Source of the DNA: Micromonospora yangpuensis | Lineage (GTDB): Bacteria > Actinomycetota > Actinomycetes > Mycobacteriales > Micromonosporaceae | Assembly (NCBI RefSeq): GCF_900091615.1 | Contig: NZ_FMIA01000002.1 | Location: forward strand, 5,704,001 to 5,768,000 | Reading direction: 5' to 3' | DNA: 64,000 nt | Part shown: positions 30,101-40,681 of the stretch, in pieces | Position numbering within the stretch: position 1 is the first letter of the stretch | Layout: every line of letters starts with the position of its first letter | Translations under genes and position numbers: made by a program | The notes under the pieces: model-generated | The model's input: the letters and a program-made list of their open reading frames with translations, nothing else | What the model was told of the DNA's origin: nothing | Databases searched by the model: none

Positions 30101-31069
30101 CGGTACGCAGTCCAGCACCATGCCCAGCGGGGAGTTGCGGGTGTTCAGGAACGCCGCGACGACCTTCAGCCGCTTGAGCGCCCGGATCTTCCGCTGGCCC
30201 TTGCCGGAGCGGATGGTCTCGCGCAGGCTCTCCGCCTCGGCGTCGAGGTCCATGTTCTGGACCAGCGCCTTGATCGCCTCGGCGCCCATGGCACCGGTGA
30301 AGTACTCGCCGAACCGGTCCCGCAGCTCGCGGTAGAGCAGCTCGTCGGTGACCAGCTGCTTCGAGTCCAGCTTGCGGAAGGTGTCCAGCACCTCGTCCAG
30401 GCGGTCGATCTCGCGCTGGGCCCGGTCGCGGATCTGGCGCATCTCGCGCTCTCCGCCCTCCTTGACCTTGCGCCGGACGTCCGCCTTCGCGCCCTCGGCC
30501 TCCAGCTCGGCCAGGTCGGCCTCGAGCTTGGCGGCCCGCTTCTCGATCTCCGAGTCACGGCTGTTCTCGGACTGCCGCTTCTCGGCCAGGATCTCGTTCT
30601 CGATGGTCGAGAGGTCCCGGTGCCGCGCCTCGGCGTCCACGCTCGTGATCACGTACGAGGCGAAGTAGATGATCTTTTCGAGGTCCTTGGGGGCGAGGTC
30701 CAGCAGGTAGCCCAGCCGGCTCGGCACGCCCTTGAAGTACCAGATGTGGGTCACCGGAGCGGCCAGCTCGATGTGCCCCATGCGCTCCCGGCGAACCTTG
30801 GAGCGGGTCACCTCGACGCCGCAGCGCTCACAGATGATGCCCTTGAACCGGACCCGCTTGTACTTACCGCAGTAGCACTCCCAGTCCCGCTGCGGACCGA
30901 AGATCTTCTCGCAGAAGAGCCCGTCCTTTTCCGGCTTCAGGGTGCGGTAGTTGATCGTCTCAGGCTTCTTGACCTCGCCATGCGACCACTGACGGATGTC
31001 GTCTGCGGTGGCGAGCCCAATGCGCAGCTCGTCGAAGAAGTTGACGTCGAGCACTTGGTTATCCCTCAC
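27167..31069 (-). CDS. rpoC: DNA-directed RNA polymerase subunit beta prime
   Basis: Catalytic subunit of RNA polymerase, 1300 residues, typical for actinobacteria. The N-terminal zinc ribbon (CYCG...CERCGVEV) is present. The catalytic Mg-binding motif NADFDGD lies at residues 538-544. The second zinc site uses CGTDRA and [13 protein letters not shown]. The bridge and trigger-helix region has [10 protein letters not shown]. It follows rpoB by 72 bp and ends before a strong terminator. Confidence 0.99.
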   Translation of the reverse strand: MRDNQVLDVNFFDELRIGLATADDIRQWSHGEVKKPETINYRTLKPEKDGLFCEKIFGPQRDWECYCGKYKRVRFKGIICERCGVEVTRSKVRRERMGHIELAAPVTHIWYFKGVPSRLGYLLDLAPKDLEKIIYFASYVITSVDAEARHRDLSTIENEILAEKRQSENSRDSEIEKRAAKLEADLAELEAEGAKADVRRKVKEGGEREMRQIRDRAQREIDRLDEVLDTFRKLDSKQLVTDELLYRELRDRFGEYFTGAMGAEAIKALVQNMDLDAEAESLRETIRSGKGQRKIRALKRLKVVAAFLNTRNSPLGMVLDCVPVIPPDLRPMVQLDGGRFATSDLNDLYRRVINRNNRLKRLIDLGAPEIIVNNEKRMLQEAVDALFDNGRRGRPVTGPGNRPLKSLSDMLKGKQGRFRQNLLGKRVDYSGRSVIVVGPKLKLHQCGLPKQMALELFKPFVMKRLVDLNHAQNIKSAKRMVERQRPVVWDVLEEVIGEHPVLLNRAPTLHRLGIQAFEPQLVEGKAIQIHPLVCTAFNADFDGDQMAVHVPLSAEAQAEARILMLSSNNILKPADGKPVTMPTQDMVIGLYHLTHLTPGEQGEGRAFSSDAEARMAFDSGELHLQAPVKIRLRGVVGVDNGAGAQPWVSPEGWVEGDPLTVETTLGRVLFNETLPHGYRFVNYEIRKGQLSAIVNDLAERFPKVALAATLDGLKEAGFHWATWSGVTIGMEDVIAPPRKREILERYETEADRIDKQYQRGLMTAEERRGELIEIWTKATNEVAKEMDTALPQENPLWKMINSGARGNLLQLRQIAAIRGLVANPKGEIIPRPIKASYREGLSVLEYFISTHGARKGLADTALRTADSGYLTRRLVDVSQDVIIREEDCGTDRAIPMQIGERRDGKLYVHEHAETSVHARTLADDIKGPDGTVVAERGQDINSIGVDRIVAAGVETVRVRSVLTCESKLGVCGACYGRSLPTGKTVDVGEAVGIIAAQSIGEPGTQLTMRTFHTGGVAGEDITQGLPRVQEIFEARIPKGKAPIADTPGRVRIEDAERSRKIIVVPDDGSDEIVYDKISKRVRLRTHDGDHVEVGEKLTEGTIDPHELLRILGPRAVQVHLTQEVQEVYRSQGVLIHDKHIEIIIRQMLKRVTVIDSGSTEFLPGVLVDRALFESENRRLVGEGGEPAAGRPVLMGITKASLATDSWLSAASFQETTRVLTDAAIHARSDSLIGLKENVIIGKLIPAGTGISKYRNVRVEPTEEAKAKVYSMTGYPETDYGFGPASGQAVPLDDFDFGSYR

Positions 31070-31141
31070 ATCAAGTCAGCTCGGTTGATGGTTCGGCGGA
31101 TCGGGTGCGGCGGCGGGTAACCGTCGCCGCACCCGGCCCGA

Positions 31142-34100
31142 TCAGACTTCGTCGACGCTGCTCACACCCTCGTTGGGGCGGCGGGAGAGGTCGATGCCGA
31201 GTTCCTCCGCCGCCCGGAACACCTCGTCGTCGGTCTCGCGCATCTCCAGGGCGACACCGTCGCTGGAGAGCACTTCGACGTTGAGGCAGAGCGACTGGAG
31301 CTCCTTGAGCAACACCTTGAACGACTCCGGAATGCCCGGCTCCGGAATGTTCTCGCCCTTGACGATCGCCTCGTAGACCTTGACCCGGCCCAGGACGTCG
31401 TCGGACTTGATGGTCAGCAGTTCCTGCAGGGCGTACGCGGCACCGTACGCCTGCATGGCCCAGCACTCCATCTCACCGAAGCGCTGACCACCGAACTGCG
31501 CCTTACCACCCAACGGCTGCTGCGTGATCATCGAGTACGGACCGGTCGACCGGGCGTGGATCTTGTCGTCGACCAGGTGGTTGAGCTTCAGGATGTAGAT
31601 GTAACCGACCGCGATCGGGTCCGGCAACGGCTCGCCGGAGCGACCGTCGAAGAGCCGGGCCTTACCGCTGGAGCCGATCAGCTGCTTGCCGTCCCGGTTG
31701 GGCAGGGTCGACGCGAGCAGACCGGAGATCTCCTCCTCGCGGGCACCGTCGAAGACCGGGGTGGCCACGTTGCTGTCCGGCACGGACTCGTGCGCCTCGA
31801 TCGAGCGCAGCTGGCGCTTCCACTCGGCGTCGTCACCGTCCACGCTCCACCCGGTCTTGGCCACCCAACCGAGGTGGGTCTCCAGGACCTGGCCGATGTT
31901 CATCCGGCTCGGCACACCGAGCGGATTGAGCACGATGTCGACCGGGGTGCCATCCTCCAGGAACGGCATGTCCTCGATCGGCAGGATCTTGGAGATGACA
32001 CCCTTGTTGCCGTGCCGGCCGGCGAGCTTGTCGCCGTCCTGGATCTTCCGCTTCTGGGCGACGTAGACCCGGACCAGCTCGTTGACGCCCGGGGGCAGCT
32101 CGTCGCCGTCCTCGCGGGAGAAGGTACGCACGCCGATCACCGTGCCGGTCTCGCCGTGCGGCACCTTCAGCGAGGTGTCCCGGACTTCCCGGGCCTTCTC
32201 ACCGAAGATCGCCCGCAGCAGTCGCTCCTCCGGGGTCAGCTCGGTCTCGCCCTTGGGCGTGACCTTGCCGACCAGGATGTCGCCGGGGACGACCTCGGCG
32301 CCGATCCGGATGATGCCGCGCTCGTCGAGGTCGGCGAGCATCTCCTCGCTGACGTTCGGGATGTCGCGGGTGATCTCCTCCGGGCCGAGCTTGGTGTCCC
32401 GGGCGTCGACCTCGTGCTCCTCGATGTGGATCGAGGTGAGCACGTCCTGCTGCACGAGGCGCTGCGACAGGATGATCGCGTCCTCGTAGTTGTGGCCCTC
32501 CCAGCACATGAACGCCACCAGCAGGTTGCGTCCGAGCGCCATCTCGCCCTCGTCGGTGCAGGGACCGTCGGCGATGACCTGGCCGGCCTCGACCCGGTCG
32601 CCCTCGAAGACCACCGGCTTCTGGTTGACGCAGGAGCCGGCGTTGGAGCGGCGGAACTTGTGCAACAGGTACGTCCGGCGGTGGCCGTCGTCCTGGTGGA
32701 TGGTGATGTAGTCGGCGCAGAGATCCTCGATGACACCACCGACCTCGGCGACCACCACGTCACCGGCGTCAACCGCGGCACGGTACTCCATGCCCGTACC
32801 CACCAGCGGCGACTCGGCCTTGACCAGCGGCACCGCCTGGCGCTGCATGTTCGCGCCCATCAGGGCCCGGTTGGCGTCGTCGTGCTCGAGGAACGGGATC
32901 ATCGCGGTCGCGACCGAGGTCATCTGCCGCGGCGAGACGTCCATGTAGTCCACGGCGCCCGGGATCACGTCCTCGGTCTCGCCACCCTTACGGCGACACA
33001 GCACCCGGTCCTCGGCGAACGTGCCGTCGGCCCGCAGCGGGGCGTTGGCCTGCGCCTTGACGAACCGGTCCTCCTCGTCCGCGGTCAGGTAGTCGATCTG
33101 GTCGGTGACCCGACCCTCGATGACCTTCCGGTACGGCGTCTCGATGAAGCCGAACGGGTTGACCCGGGCGAAGGTGGAGAGCGCGCCGATCAGGCCGATG
33201 TTCGGGCCTTCCGGCGTCTCGATCGGGCACATCCGGCCGTAGTGGGACGGGTGCACGTCGCGGACCTCGAAGCCGGCCCGCTCCCGGGACAGACCACCCG
33301 GGCCGAGCGCGCTCAGCCGGCGCCGGTGGGTCAGGCCCGCCAGCGGGTTGGTCTGGTCCATGAACTGGGACAGCTGCGAGGTGCCGAAGAACTCCCGGAT
33401 CGCCGCCACCACCGGGCGGATGTTGATCAGGGTCTGCGGCGTGATCGCCTCGACGTCCTGCGTGGTCATCCGCTCCCGGACGACCCGCTCCATCCGGGAC
33501 AGGCCGACCCGGACCTGGTTCTGGATCAGCTCGCCCACGGTACGCAGGCGACGGTTGCCGAAGTGGTCGATGTCGTCGGCCTCGTAGCCCTCCTCACCGG
33601 CGTGCAGCCGGCAGAGGTACTCCACGGTGGCGACGATGTCGTCCTCGGTCAGGGTGCCGGTGGTGATCGGCACGCCCACTTCGAGCTTCTTGTTGAACTT
33701 GTACCGACCGACCTTGGCGACGTCGTACCGCTTCGGGTTGAAGAAGAGGTTGTCGAGCAGGGTCTGGGCGTTCTCGCGGGTCGGCGGCTCGCCAGGGCGC
33801 AACTTCCGGTAGATGTCGAGTAGCGCCTCGTCCTGACCGGCGATGTGGTCCTTCTCGAGCGTGGTCATCATCAGCTCGGACCAACCGAACCGCTCACGGA
33901 TCTGCTCGGCCGACCATCCGACGGCCTTGAGCAGGACGGTGACGGCCTGCCGACGCTTACGGTCGATGCGGACGCCGACCGTGTCGCGCTTGTCGATGTC
34001 GAACTCCAGCCAGGCACCCCGGCTCGGGATGACCTTGACGCTGGACAGATCGCGGTCGGAGGTCTTGTCCGGCTCCTTGGAGAAGTACACGCCCGGCGAG

Positions 34101-34582
34101 CGGACGAGCTGGCTGACCACCACGCGCTCGGTGCCGTTGATAATGAAGGTGCCCTTCGGCGTCATCATCGGGAAGTCACCCATGAACACCGTCTGGCTCT
34201 TGATCTCGCCAGTGGTGTTGTTGGTGAACTCCGCGGTCACGAAGAGCGGAGCGCAGTAGGTCAGGTCCTTCTCCTTGCACTCCTCGATCGAGGCCTTGAC
34301 CTCGTCGAAGCGCGGCGCCGAGAAGGAGAGCGACATGGTGCCGGAGAAGTCCTCAATGGGACTGATCTCGTCGAGGATCTCCGCGAGACCCGAGCGTGCG
34401 TGCGGGTCGTCCGCCGACCGGCCCTGCCAAGCCTCGTTGCCGACGAGCCAGTCGAAGGACTCGTTCTGGATGGCGAGAAGGTTGGGGACCTCGAGGTGTT
34501 CGGTGATCCTGCCGAAGGAAACTCGGCGGGGTGCGAAAGCGCTCGACGTACGACTGGTCTTCGCAGGGCGGGAAGCTGCCAA
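31142..34582 (-). CDS. rpoB: DNA-directed RNA polymerase subunit beta
   Basis: Beta subunit of RNA polymerase, 1146 residues. Conserved blocks include [50 protein letters not shown] and the C-terminal [20 protein letters not shown]. The rifampicin region (around residues 402-427) keeps the Asp, His and Ser most often altered in resistance (D409, H419, S424). Compared with Escherichia coli it has Thr at the N518 position and Ala at the S522 position. A promoter is visible upstream, so it can be transcribed separately from rplJ-rplL. Confidence 0.99.
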   Translation of the reverse strand: MAASRPAKTSRTSSAFAPRRVSFGRITEHLEVPNLLAIQNESFDWLVGNEAWQGRSADDPHARSGLAEILDEISPIEDFSGTMSLSFSAPRFDEVKASIEECKEKDLTYCAPLFVTAEFTNNTTGEIKSQTVFMGDFPMMTPKGTFIINGTERVVVSQLVRSPGVYFSKEPDKTSDRDLSSVKVIPSRGAWLEFDIDKRDTVGVRIDRKRRQAVTVLLKAVGWSAEQIRERFGWSELMMTTLEKDHIAGQDEALLDIYRKLRPGEPPTRENAQTLLDNLFFNPKRYDVAKVGRYKFNKKLEVGVPITTGTLTEDDIVATVEYLCRLHAGEEGYEADDIDHFGNRRLRTVGELIQNQVRVGLSRMERVVRERMTTQDVEAITPQTLINIRPVVAAIREFFGTSQLSQFMDQTNPLAGLTHRRRLSALGPGGLSRERAGFEVRDVHPSHYGRMCPIETPEGPNIGLIGALSTFARVNPFGFIETPYRKVIEGRVTDQIDYLTADEEDRFVKAQANAPLRADGTFAEDRVLCRRKGGETEDVIPGAVDYMDVSPRQMTSVATAMIPFLEHDDANRALMGANMQRQAVPLVKAESPLVGTGMEYRAAVDAGDVVVAEVGGVIEDLCADYITIHQDDGHRRTYLLHKFRRSNAGSCVNQKPVVFEGDRVEAGQVIADGPCTDEGEMALGRNLLVAFMCWEGHNYEDAIILSQRLVQQDVLTSIHIEEHEVDARDTKLGPEEITRDIPNVSEEMLADLDERGIIRIGAEVVPGDILVGKVTPKGETELTPEERLLRAIFGEKAREVRDTSLKVPHGETGTVIGVRTFSREDGDELPPGVNELVRVYVAQKRKIQDGDKLAGRHGNKGVISKILPIEDMPFLEDGTPVDIVLNPLGVPSRMNIGQVLETHLGWVAKTGWSVDGDDAEWKRQLRSIEAHESVPDSNVATPVFDGAREEEISGLLASTLPNRDGKQLIGSSGKARLFDGRSGEPLPDPIAVGYIYILKLNHLVDDKIHARSTGPYSMITQQPLGGKAQFGGQRFGEMECWAMQAYGAAYALQELLTIKSDDVLGRVKVYEAIVKGENIPEPGIPESFKVLLKELQSLCLNVEVLSSDGVALEMRETDDEVFRAAEELGIDLSRRPNEGVSSVDEV

Positions 34583-34708
34583 GATGCGTCCTTCCGAGGA
34601 CCGGTGCTGCAGAACGGCTGGTACGCGTGCACTCCAATGACCCCACCGGAATTATCCAGAATCGGACATTCCGAGCAGGGGTCAAGTCGGAAGGCAGCGC
34701 AAACTAGC

Positions 34709-34737
34709 AGTGTAGCCGAACGGCTAACCGCTGTCCA
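34709..34737 (-). promoter_or_regulatory. Probable rpoB promoter
   Basis: On the minus strand TGGACA (-35, 34732-34737) and TACACT (-10, 34709-34714) are 17 bp apart. The predicted start lies near 34702, about 120 nt before the rpoB ATG. The gap 34583-35188 otherwise contains only the rplL-side hairpin; no open frame there looks like a gene. Confidence 0.65.
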
Positions 34738-35091
34738 GCCCAACCCACAGGTCGTCGCGGAGCGGTCCTCGGAACCCGCCGAAGCAGGGGTCCCGCGGGC
34801 GCTCGGAACGCGTCGTTCCTGCGGGCCGCCCGTGGTGTCACGGCCAACGGTGTCGCGGCGTGCGTCGCCGCTGCCACACCGGTGCCGCTGCCATTACCCA
34901 CGTGATGGCCGTTGCAAGCGCGGAAGGTCTTGCTGTGTCTCAGCGTGCCTGTCGGGCCGGTGTCACGTCAAGGGCCGGCCCTACGGGTGAGAACTTCTTT
35001 CCCGCCGTGGACGTTCCCCGGACGTGACCCGGCTGCCCGATGCCCGGCACCGATGCCCTGGTCACGCCGCCGGCACCCGGGTGGACACCAA

Positions 35092-35133
35092 CACGGCGGG
35101 CGGTGACCCGTTCCCGGATCACCGCCCGCCGTG
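35092..35133 (-). terminator. Perfect 15-bp hairpin between rplL and rpoB
   Basis: Inverted repeat with arms 35092-35106 and 35119-35133 and a 12-nt loop, about 55 bp beyond the rplL stop. In Escherichia coli an attenuator sits at the same place to lower rpoBC relative to L7/L12 expression; the same role is inferred here. Confidence 0.75.
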
Positions 35134-35188
35134 ACACGGTGTGCGCCGGCTCACGTCAGCCGGTCCACCGCGTCTGGTGGAACTCAGG

Positions 35189-35575
35189 TCACTTGAGGGT
35201 GACCTTGGCACCCTCGCCCTCGAGCTTGGCCTTGGCCTTCTCGGCGGTCTCCTTGTTGACCTTCTCCAGGATGGCCTTCGGCGCGGACTCGACCGCGTCC
35301 TTGGCCTCCTTGAGGCCCAGGCCGGTCAGCTCACGCACGACCTTGATGACCTGGATCTTCTTGCCACCGTCGGCCTCGAGGACGACGTCGAACTCGTCCT
35401 TCTCCTCCTCGGCGGGGGCGGCGGCGCCACCGTCACCGGCGGCGGCGGCAACCGCGACCGGAGCCGCGGCGGTGACCTCGAAGGTCTCCTCGAACTGCTT
35501 CACGAACTCGGAGAGCTCGATCAGCGTCATCTCCTTGAACGCGTCGAGCAGCTCGTCGGTGCTGAGCTTCGCCAT
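35189..35575 (-). CDS. rplL: 50S ribosomal protein L7/L12
   Basis: Multicopy stalk protein that recruits translational GTPases, 128 residues. The N-terminal dimerisation helices ([20 protein letters not shown]), an Ala/Gly-rich hinge around residues 37-55 and the C-terminal domain with [20 protein letters not shown] are all present. It follows rplJ by 53 bp. Confidence 0.98.
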   Translation of the reverse strand: MAKLSTDELLDAFKEMTLIELSEFVKQFEETFEVTAAAPVAVAAAAGDGGAAAPAEEEKDEFDVVLEADGGKKIQVIKVVRELTGLGLKEAKDAVESAPKAILEKVNKETAEKAKAKLEGEGAKVTLK

Positions 35576-35628
35576 GTCTGGCGTCCTTTCTAAAGGTTGA
35601 CTGAGAACGTGGGTACGCCGCGCGGCCT

Positions 35629-36177
35629 TCAGGCCGCCTCGGCGCCCTCCTGCTCGCGCTTCTTGTCCGCCAGGGCGGCCGCCGCGCGGGCGGCCTTGGA
35701 GAGCGGAGCCTGGAACAGGGCCGCGGCCTTGCTCAGGTTGCCCTTCATCGCGCCGGCCAGCTTGGCCAGCAGCACCTCACGGGACTCCAGGTCGGCGAGC
35801 TTCGTGACCTCGGCCGCGGAAATGGCCCGGCCCTCGAAGACGCCGCCCTTGATGACGAGCTTCGGGTTGGCCTTCGCGAAGTCGCGAAGCCCCTTCGCCG
35901 CCTCGACGACGTCGCCCGAAACGAAAGTCAGCGCGGTAGGACCGGTGAACAGCTCGTCGAGGCCGGAGATGCCCGCGTCCGTCGCGGCACGCTTGGCCAG
36001 CGTGTTCTTCGCGACCGTGTAGCTGGTCTCCTTGCCGAGCGTGCGCCGCAGCTGGGTGATCTGGGAAACCGTCAGACCGCGGTACTCGGTCAGCACGGTG
36101 GCGCCCGAGCTACGGAAGCTCTCGGTCAGCTCCGCGACGGCCGTGGCCTTGTCGGCCCGGATCGGCTTGTCCGCCAT
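35629..36177 (-). CDS. rplJ: 50S ribosomal protein L10
   Basis: Base of the L7/L12 stalk, 182 residues. It begins [20 protein letters not shown] and contains [20 protein letters not shown] and the C-terminal helix that binds L12 dimers. L10 with L12 usually binds its own leader; a matching leader structure lies just upstream. The in-frame extension past the ATG lies in that leader. Confidence 0.98.
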   Translation of the reverse strand: MADKPIRADKATAVAELTESFRSSGATVLTEYRGLTVSQITQLRRTLGKETSYTVAKNTLAKRAATDAGISGLDELFTGPTALTFVSGDVVEAAKGLRDFAKANPKLVIKGGVFEGRAISAAEVTKLADLESREVLLAKLAGAMKGNLSKAAALFQAPLSKAARAAAALADKKREQEGAEAA

Positions 36178-36249
36178 GTCCCTCCTCTCTCGTTGCTCGA
36201 GGCTGGTCACCGTCCCCGGCGGGTGCCGGGGACGGTGGCGGAGGCATCG

Positions 36250-36385
36250 CGGCAACAGAAAAGCCCCGGCGCAGGGCGCACGGGGCGAGGTCGGCGGAGA
36301 TCATCGCGGTCTGCCGACCACGAGATGCTGCCGAAGTTCGCTTGCCGCCCTGCGCGGGTCGCCCGTCTTCGCGGGACCTTCGACC
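36250..36385 (-). ncRNA. L10-type ribosomal protein leader with terminator-like hairpin
   Basis: In the rplJ leader the minus strand reads AAGGTCCCGCGAAGACGGGC, then GACCCGCGCAGGGCGGCAAG, the sequence style of the L10 leader that binds L10/L12. It is followed by a hairpin with outer arms 36263-36267 and 36282-36286 and inner GCGC pairs, then TTTTCTGTT. The hairpin plus U-run suggests an attenuator. I could not run a covariance-model search. The rest of the 36178-36623 gap holds the rplA hairpin and probably the rplJ promoter. Confidence 0.65.
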
Positions 36386-36578
36386 ATGCCGGAGCATGGT
36401 GACCAGCGGTCTCTGGGTGGATCCTCATACACAACAACATGTACGACGCTGTGCAGCTTACGCGGCGTCACGCCGTTCCACCAAATGCTCCGACGTGTCC
36501 CCGCTCACGTGCCCGGACGCCGGACGCGGCTTCCGTCGGCCCTGCCCTGCCCGCGGCGCACTGCGGGGCGAGACGAAG

Positions 36579-36608
36579 CGGGGCCCCGCCACAGGTGGCG
36601 GGGCCCCG
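36579..36608 (-). terminator. Perfect 14-bp hairpin after rplA
   Basis: Inverted repeat with arms 36579-36592 and 36595-36608, just after the rplA stop. The nominal loop is only two bases, so the innermost pairs will open. It separates rplK-rplA from the rplJ-rplL leader. Confidence 0.75.
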
Positions 36609-36623
36609 GTCATGCGACGTCGC

Positions 36624-37340
36624 TCAGGCCTCGGCCGAGTCCTCACGCAGGTTCTTCACCACGTTGGGGTCGATCGGGACGCCCGGCCCCATGGTGGTGG
36701 TCAGGGTGACCTTGCGCAGGTACTTGCCCTTGGCCGCGGACGGCTTGGCCCGCAGCACCTCGTCCAGGACCGCAGCGTAGTTGTCGATCAGCTGGGTGGC
36801 CGAGAAGGACGCCTTGCCGATGATCAGGTGCAGGTTCGAGTGCTTGTCCACCCGGAAGGCGATCTTGCCGCCCTTGATGTCCGTGACCGCCTTGGTGACG
36901 TCCATGGTCACCGTGCCGGTCTTCGGGTTCGGCATCAGGCCGCGCGGGCCCAGGATCCGCGCGATCCGGCCGATCTTGGCCATCTGGTCCGGCGTGGCGA
37001 TCGCCGCGTCGAAGTCCAGCCAGCCACCCTGGATCCGGGCGACCAGCTCGTCGGTGCCCACCTCGTCCGCGCCCGCCGCGACGGCCTCCTCGGCCTTCGC
37101 GCCGGCGGCGAAGACGATCACGCGGGCGGTCTTGCCGGTACCGTGCGGCAGGTTGACCGTGCCACGGACCATCTGGTCCGCCTTGCGGGGGTCGACGCCG
37201 AGGCGCATGGCGACCTCGACCGTGGCGTCGAACTTGGCGCTGGTGGTGTCCTTGGCGAGCGTGATCGCCTCAGCCGGGTGGTAGAGCTTCGAGCGGTCGA
37301 TGGCCTCGGCGGCCTTGCGGTAGGTCTTGCTGCGCTGCAT
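36624..37340 (-). CDS. rplA: 50S ribosomal protein L1
   Basis: L1 stalk protein and, in many bacteria, translational repressor of its own operon, 238 residues. It begins [20 protein letters not shown] and has the signature [20 protein letters not shown]. It lies 186 bp after rplK. An L1-binding site was not identified. Confidence 0.98.
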   Translation of the reverse strand: MQRSKTYRKAAEAIDRSKLYHPAEAITLAKDTTSAKFDATVEVAMRLGVDPRKADQMVRGTVNLPHGTGKTARVIVFAAGAKAEEAVAAGADEVGTDELVARIQGGWLDFDAAIATPDQMAKIGRIARILGPRGLMPNPKTGTVTMDVTKAVTDIKGGKIAFRVDKHSNLHLIIGKASFSATQLIDNYAAVLDEVLRAKPSAAKGKYLRKVTLTTTMGPGVPIDPNVVKNLREDSAEA

Positions 37341-37526
37341 GTCTGGTGTGCTCCTGTGGTTTCTGGCGGGCCGCGGTCACCGCGTGCCCTCCCACGGTCG
37401 GATCTGGTCTGCCGGCGTCAGCCGGCGGCTGCCCCACTGCCGACGTTCCGGCGGCGGGGCCGGATCACCGACGGCTGTCGGTGGGCCCGGTTGCCGACGC
37501 TCGGCCGGCGGGCCGGTCGAGCGACG

Positions 37527-37958
37527 TCAGTCGGCGACGTTCAGGCCCATCGACCGGGCGGTGCCGGCGATGATCTTCTCGGCGTGCTCGATGTCGTTGG
37601 CGTTGAGGTCGGCCATCTTCTTCTCGGCGATCTCCCGCAGCTGCGCGCGGGTCACCGAGCCGACCTTCTCCTTGTGCGGGACGCCCGAACCCTTCTGCAC
37701 ACCGGCGGCCTTGGCCAGCAGCCGGGCGGCGGGCGGGGTCTTCAGCACGAAGGTGAAGGACCGGTCCTCGTACACGCTGATCTCGGCGGGGACGACGTCG
37801 CCCCGCTGGGACTCGGTCTGCGCGTTGTAGGACTTGCAGAACTCCATGATGTTCACGCCGTGCTGGCCGAGCGCGGGGCCGACCGGCGGCGCCGGCGTGG
37901 CCTGGCCCGCCGGCAGCTGAAGCGTGAACGTCTTGACGAGCTTCTTCTTCGGAGGCAT
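37527..37958 (-). CDS. rplK: 50S ribosomal protein L11
   Basis: GTPase-centre protein, 143 residues; target region for thiopeptides and the stringent response. It begins [20 protein letters not shown], has the proline-rich [21 protein letters not shown]-terminal domain, and ends with [14 protein letters not shown]. The longer frame upstream of the ATG reaches into the nusG spacer and is rejected. Confidence 0.98.
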   Translation of the reverse strand: MPPKKKLVKTFTLQLPAGQATPAPPVGPALGQHGVNIMEFCKSYNAQTESQRGDVVPAEISVYEDRSFTFVLKTPPAARLLAKAAGVQKGSGVPHKEKVGSVTRAQLREIAEKKMADLNANDIEHAEKIIAGTARSMGLNVAD

Positions 37959-38134
37959 GTCACTTCCTGGGGCTTGAAACTGGGGAAAGCGCCGGCCGCG
38001 GGCGCGCACGGTCAGCACGATGCGACGACGGCGACGTTCTAGGGTAGCGCAGCATCCGCCACCCCTTACGCCGAGGTACGGCCTGGGGCCGGGACAGACG
38101 CGCCGGCGGTGGGTCACCCCACCGCCGGCACCGG

Positions 38135-38857
38135 TCAGATCTTGGCGACCTGGTTGAAGTTGAGCTCGACCGGCGTCTCCCGGCCGAAGATCGACACCAG
38201 CACCTTCAGCTTCTGCTGGTCGACGTTGATCTCACTGATCGTGGCCGGCAGCGAGGCGAACGCACCGTCGGTGACCGTGACCGAGTCGCCGACCTCGAAG
38301 TCGAGGACCCGGACCTCCGGCTTGGCCTTCTTCTGCTCGGTCTCGACCGCCGGGGCCAGCCACTTGAGCACCTCGTCGAGGCTCAGCGGCGCCGGCCGGT
38401 CGGCCCGGTCGGTCGCCCCCACGAAGCCGGTGACCCCAGGGGTGTTGCGGACGCAGGAGTAGGACTCGGCGGTCAGCTCCATCCGGACCAGGATGTAACC
38501 GGGGAAGACCTTGGCCTGGATCTGGGAACGCTTGCCGTTCTTGACCTCGACCTCCTCCCGGGTCGGCACCTCGACCTGGTAGATGTAGTCCTCCATGTCG
38601 AGGGACGTGATCCGGGTCTCGAGGTTGGTCTTCACCTTGTTCTCGTAGCCGGCGTACGAGTGCACCACGTACCAGTCGCCCGGCGCGTAGCGCAGCTTCT
38701 GCCGCAGCTCGGCAACCGGGTCGTAGTTCTCGTCCGGCTCGGGCTCGGTGGTCGGGAACTCCGGCTCGCTGGCGGCCTCGACCGACTCGTCACTCGCCGC
38801 CGTCGCCACCGCGGACTGCTCGTCCTCGGGTCTGGCGGTCTCGTCGTACTCAGGCAC
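38135..38857 (-). CDS. nusG: Transcription termination/antitermination factor NusG
   Basis: Binds RNA polymerase and links transcription to translation or Rho. The 240-residue protein has an acidic low-complexity N-terminus of about 60 residues, then the NGN domain ([20 protein letters not shown], then [20 protein letters not shown]) and the C-terminal KOW domain ([20 protein letters not shown]). The acidic extension is usual in actinobacteria. It lies 38 bp after secE. Confidence 0.97.
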   Translation of the reverse strand: MPEYDETARPEDEQSAVATAASDESVEAASEPEFPTTEPEPDENYDPVAELRQKLRYAPGDWYVVHSYAGYENKVKTNLETRITSLDMEDYIYQVEVPTREEVEVKNGKRSQIQAKVFPGYILVRMELTAESYSCVRNTPGVTGFVGATDRADRPAPLSLDEVLKWLAPAVETEQKKAKPEVRVLDFEVGDSVTVTDGAFASLPATISEINVDQQKLKVLVSIFGRETPVELNFNQVAKI

Positions 38858-38895
38858 GCTCGCTCACTTCCGTCACTATCGGCTCAGTCGGCCGG

Positions 38896-39306
38896 TCAGC
38901 TGGGGTTACCGAAGACCCACAGCACGCCCTTCGCGAAGGCGAAGTCAAGCCCGGCCACGATCGTCAACATCACCGTGACGAAGACGACCACCACGGCGGT
39001 GTAGGTCAGCAACTCCTTGCGGGTCGGCCAGATGACCTTACGCAATTCGGCCACGACCTCGCGGAAGAACCGCGCCACGCGGCCGAACGGGCCGACCCGG
39101 TCGCCGTCGGACTTGGTCTTCGGCCGGCTCTCCGACGACTCGACCCGAGCCTTGGACGAGGTCGCACCAGCACCGCTGGCAACCGGTTCTTTAGCACCGG
39201 TGGCGTCGTCGCCGGCCACGTCGTCGCTGGCGGTCTCGTCGACGACGTCCTCGTCGTGCTGACGGTCGTCGCCGGCGTCCTCGCCGCGCCGCTTGTTCTC
39301 GGCCAC
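38896..39306 (-). CDS. secE: Preprotein translocase subunit SecE
   Basis: Clamp subunit of the Sec channel, 136 residues. A hydrophilic, acidic N-terminus of about 75 residues is followed by the conserved amphipathic helix (FREVVAELRKVIWPTRKELL) and a single membrane helix (YTAVVVVFVTVMLTIVAGLD). The GTG start (MAENKRRGEDAG) has a GGAGGG four bases upstream. It lies between tRNA-Trp and nusG, as in most actinobacteria. Confidence 0.95.
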   Translation of the reverse strand: MAENKRRGEDAGDDRQHDEDVVDETASDDVAGDDATGAKEPVASGAGATSSKARVESSESRPKTKSDGDRVGPFGRVARFFREVVAELRKVIWPTRKELLTYTAVVVVFVTVMLTIVAGLDFAFAKGVLWVFGNPS

Positions 39307-39517
39307 TTCGCCCTCCGTCGCGGGAAATCGGGGTCGCACGCCGGATGGGCGTACGCGGCGCTGGTCACGCCAGCCGGACCACACCGTCCCGCGACGGGCC
39401 GCGGCCGGCGGACCGACCGGGTGGGTCCGTTGCTCGGAACCACCCCGCCGCTGCCACCACCACGGGCCGGACGCCGCCGGAGGCGGCGCGACCCACGGAA
39501 CGGTCAGGCCTGAGGCG

Positions 39518-39590
<73 letters not shown>

Positions 39591-39719
39591 GTGCGGCAAC
39601 ACTCGCCCCACCCGGCCACAGCAGACCGAGCAGGGGTCACATGCCCCACGGCGGACCAGTGTACGGGTACCGGCACCAGTTTCCCAACCGGTCTGGCCGC
39701 CACGCGTGGCGACCCGCCG

Positions 39720-40112
39720 TCAGCGCCGGGTCCGTACCGTCGCCCGGGCCTGCGAGAGCACCTTCTCACCCTGGCATACCGCGGTCACGTCGAGCCTGGT
39801 GAGGCCCTCGTCGGTGACCTCACGGACCTTCGCCGACACCTCGATCTCGGTGCCCTGCTCGTCGTCCGGGACGACCACCGGGCGGGCGAACCGGACGTTG
39901 TACTCGACCACGGCGTCGGGGGCACCGGCCCACTCCGCCACGGCCCGGCCGACCAGGGCCATGGTGAACATCCCGTGGGCGATCACCCCCGGCAGCCCGA
40001 CCTTCGTCGCGACCCGGTCGCTCCAGTGGATCGGGTTGAGGTCACCCGAGGCGCCGGCGTAGCGGACCAGATCCGCGCGGGTCACCCGGTACGTCCTGAC
40101 CGGCAGCTCCAT
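39720..40112 (-). CDS. MaoC-like (R)-hydroxyacyl dehydratase, HadB type
   Basis: 130-residue hot-dog fold protein. It carries the hydratase-2 signature: the catalytic Asp/His motif in GDLNPIHWSDRVATKVGLPG, then IAHGMFTMALVGR. In mycobacteria HadB is the catalytic subunit of the fatty-acid elongation dehydratase. In actinobacteria without mycolates the role of this pair is less clear, perhaps in fatty acid synthesis. The start follows GGGAGGG and is one base after the stop of its partner, so the two are coupled and probably form a heterodimer. Confidence 0.85.
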   Translation of the reverse strand: MELPVRTYRVTRADLVRYAGASGDLNPIHWSDRVATKVGLPGVIAHGMFTMALVGRAVAEWAGAPDAVVEYNVRFARPVVVPDDEQGTEIEVSAKVREVTDEGLTRLDVTAVCQGEKVLSQARATVRTRR

Positions 40113-40113
40113 C

Positions 40114-40560
40114 TCAGCCCTCCCCACGTACGACGAACTTCGACCAGAGCGTGACCACCGGCTCGCCGGCGGCGGTGGCGATCTCGGTCCGGGTGGTCAG
40201 GAAGTCGTGCCCACCGCGCTGGGTGATCTCCTCGATGGTGGCCCGGCAGACCAGCTCGTCCCCGGCGACCACCGGGCGGGTGTAGACGAACCGCTGGTCG
40301 CCGTGGACCAGCCGGGAGAAGTCGACGCCGAGCTGCGGGTCGGTGAAGATCTGCTGGCTGGCGCGCTCGGAGACCACGACGGGGAAGGTCGGCGGGGCCA
40401 CCACGTCGGGGTGGCCGAGCGACCGGGCGGCCTCCGGGTCGTGGTGGGCCGGGTCGTCGGCGCCGATCGCCGTGGCGAACTCGCGGATCTTTTCGCGGCC
40501 CACCTGATAGGGGGCGGTCGGCGGATAACTCCGGCCGACGAAGGACGGGTCCATGGGCAT
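40114..40560 (-). CDS. Hot-dog dehydratase partner subunit, HadA type (FAS1-like dehydratase domain)
   Basis: 148-residue MaoC-N-type protein: MDPSFVGRSYPPTAPYQVGR, then IREFATAIGADDPAHHDPEA and VAPPTFPVVVSERASQQI. It matches the non-catalytic, substrate-binding HadA/HadC partner in fold and position (rpmG, hadA, hadB, tRNA-Trp, secE). The start could be either of two ATGs six bases apart; no Shine-Dalgarno is evident. Confidence 0.85.
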   Translation of the reverse strand: MPMDPSFVGRSYPPTAPYQVGREKIREFATAIGADDPAHHDPEAARSLGHPDVVAPPTFPVVVSERASQQIFTDPQLGVDFSRLVHGDQRFVYTRPVVAGDELVCRATIEEITQRGGHDFLTTRTEIATAAGEPVVTLWSKFVVRGEG

Positions 40561-40681
40561 GTCGAGAACCTACACGGAACGCACGAAAGCCGATCCGGGG
40601 GCGGACGGGCGGGGAATCCGCGCATCCGTGCCGGATCGGCGATCGGGTGTATCGGGCCGGCCGGCTCGCGCCGGCCGCAGG

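Noticed and set aside
26621..31120. A 1499-codon plus-strand open frame opposite rpoC
   Set aside because: It is the antisense shadow of rpoC in high-GC DNA. The minus strand encodes a full, conserved beta prime subunit, and the plus-strand product is rich in Arg, Gly and Leu without domains.
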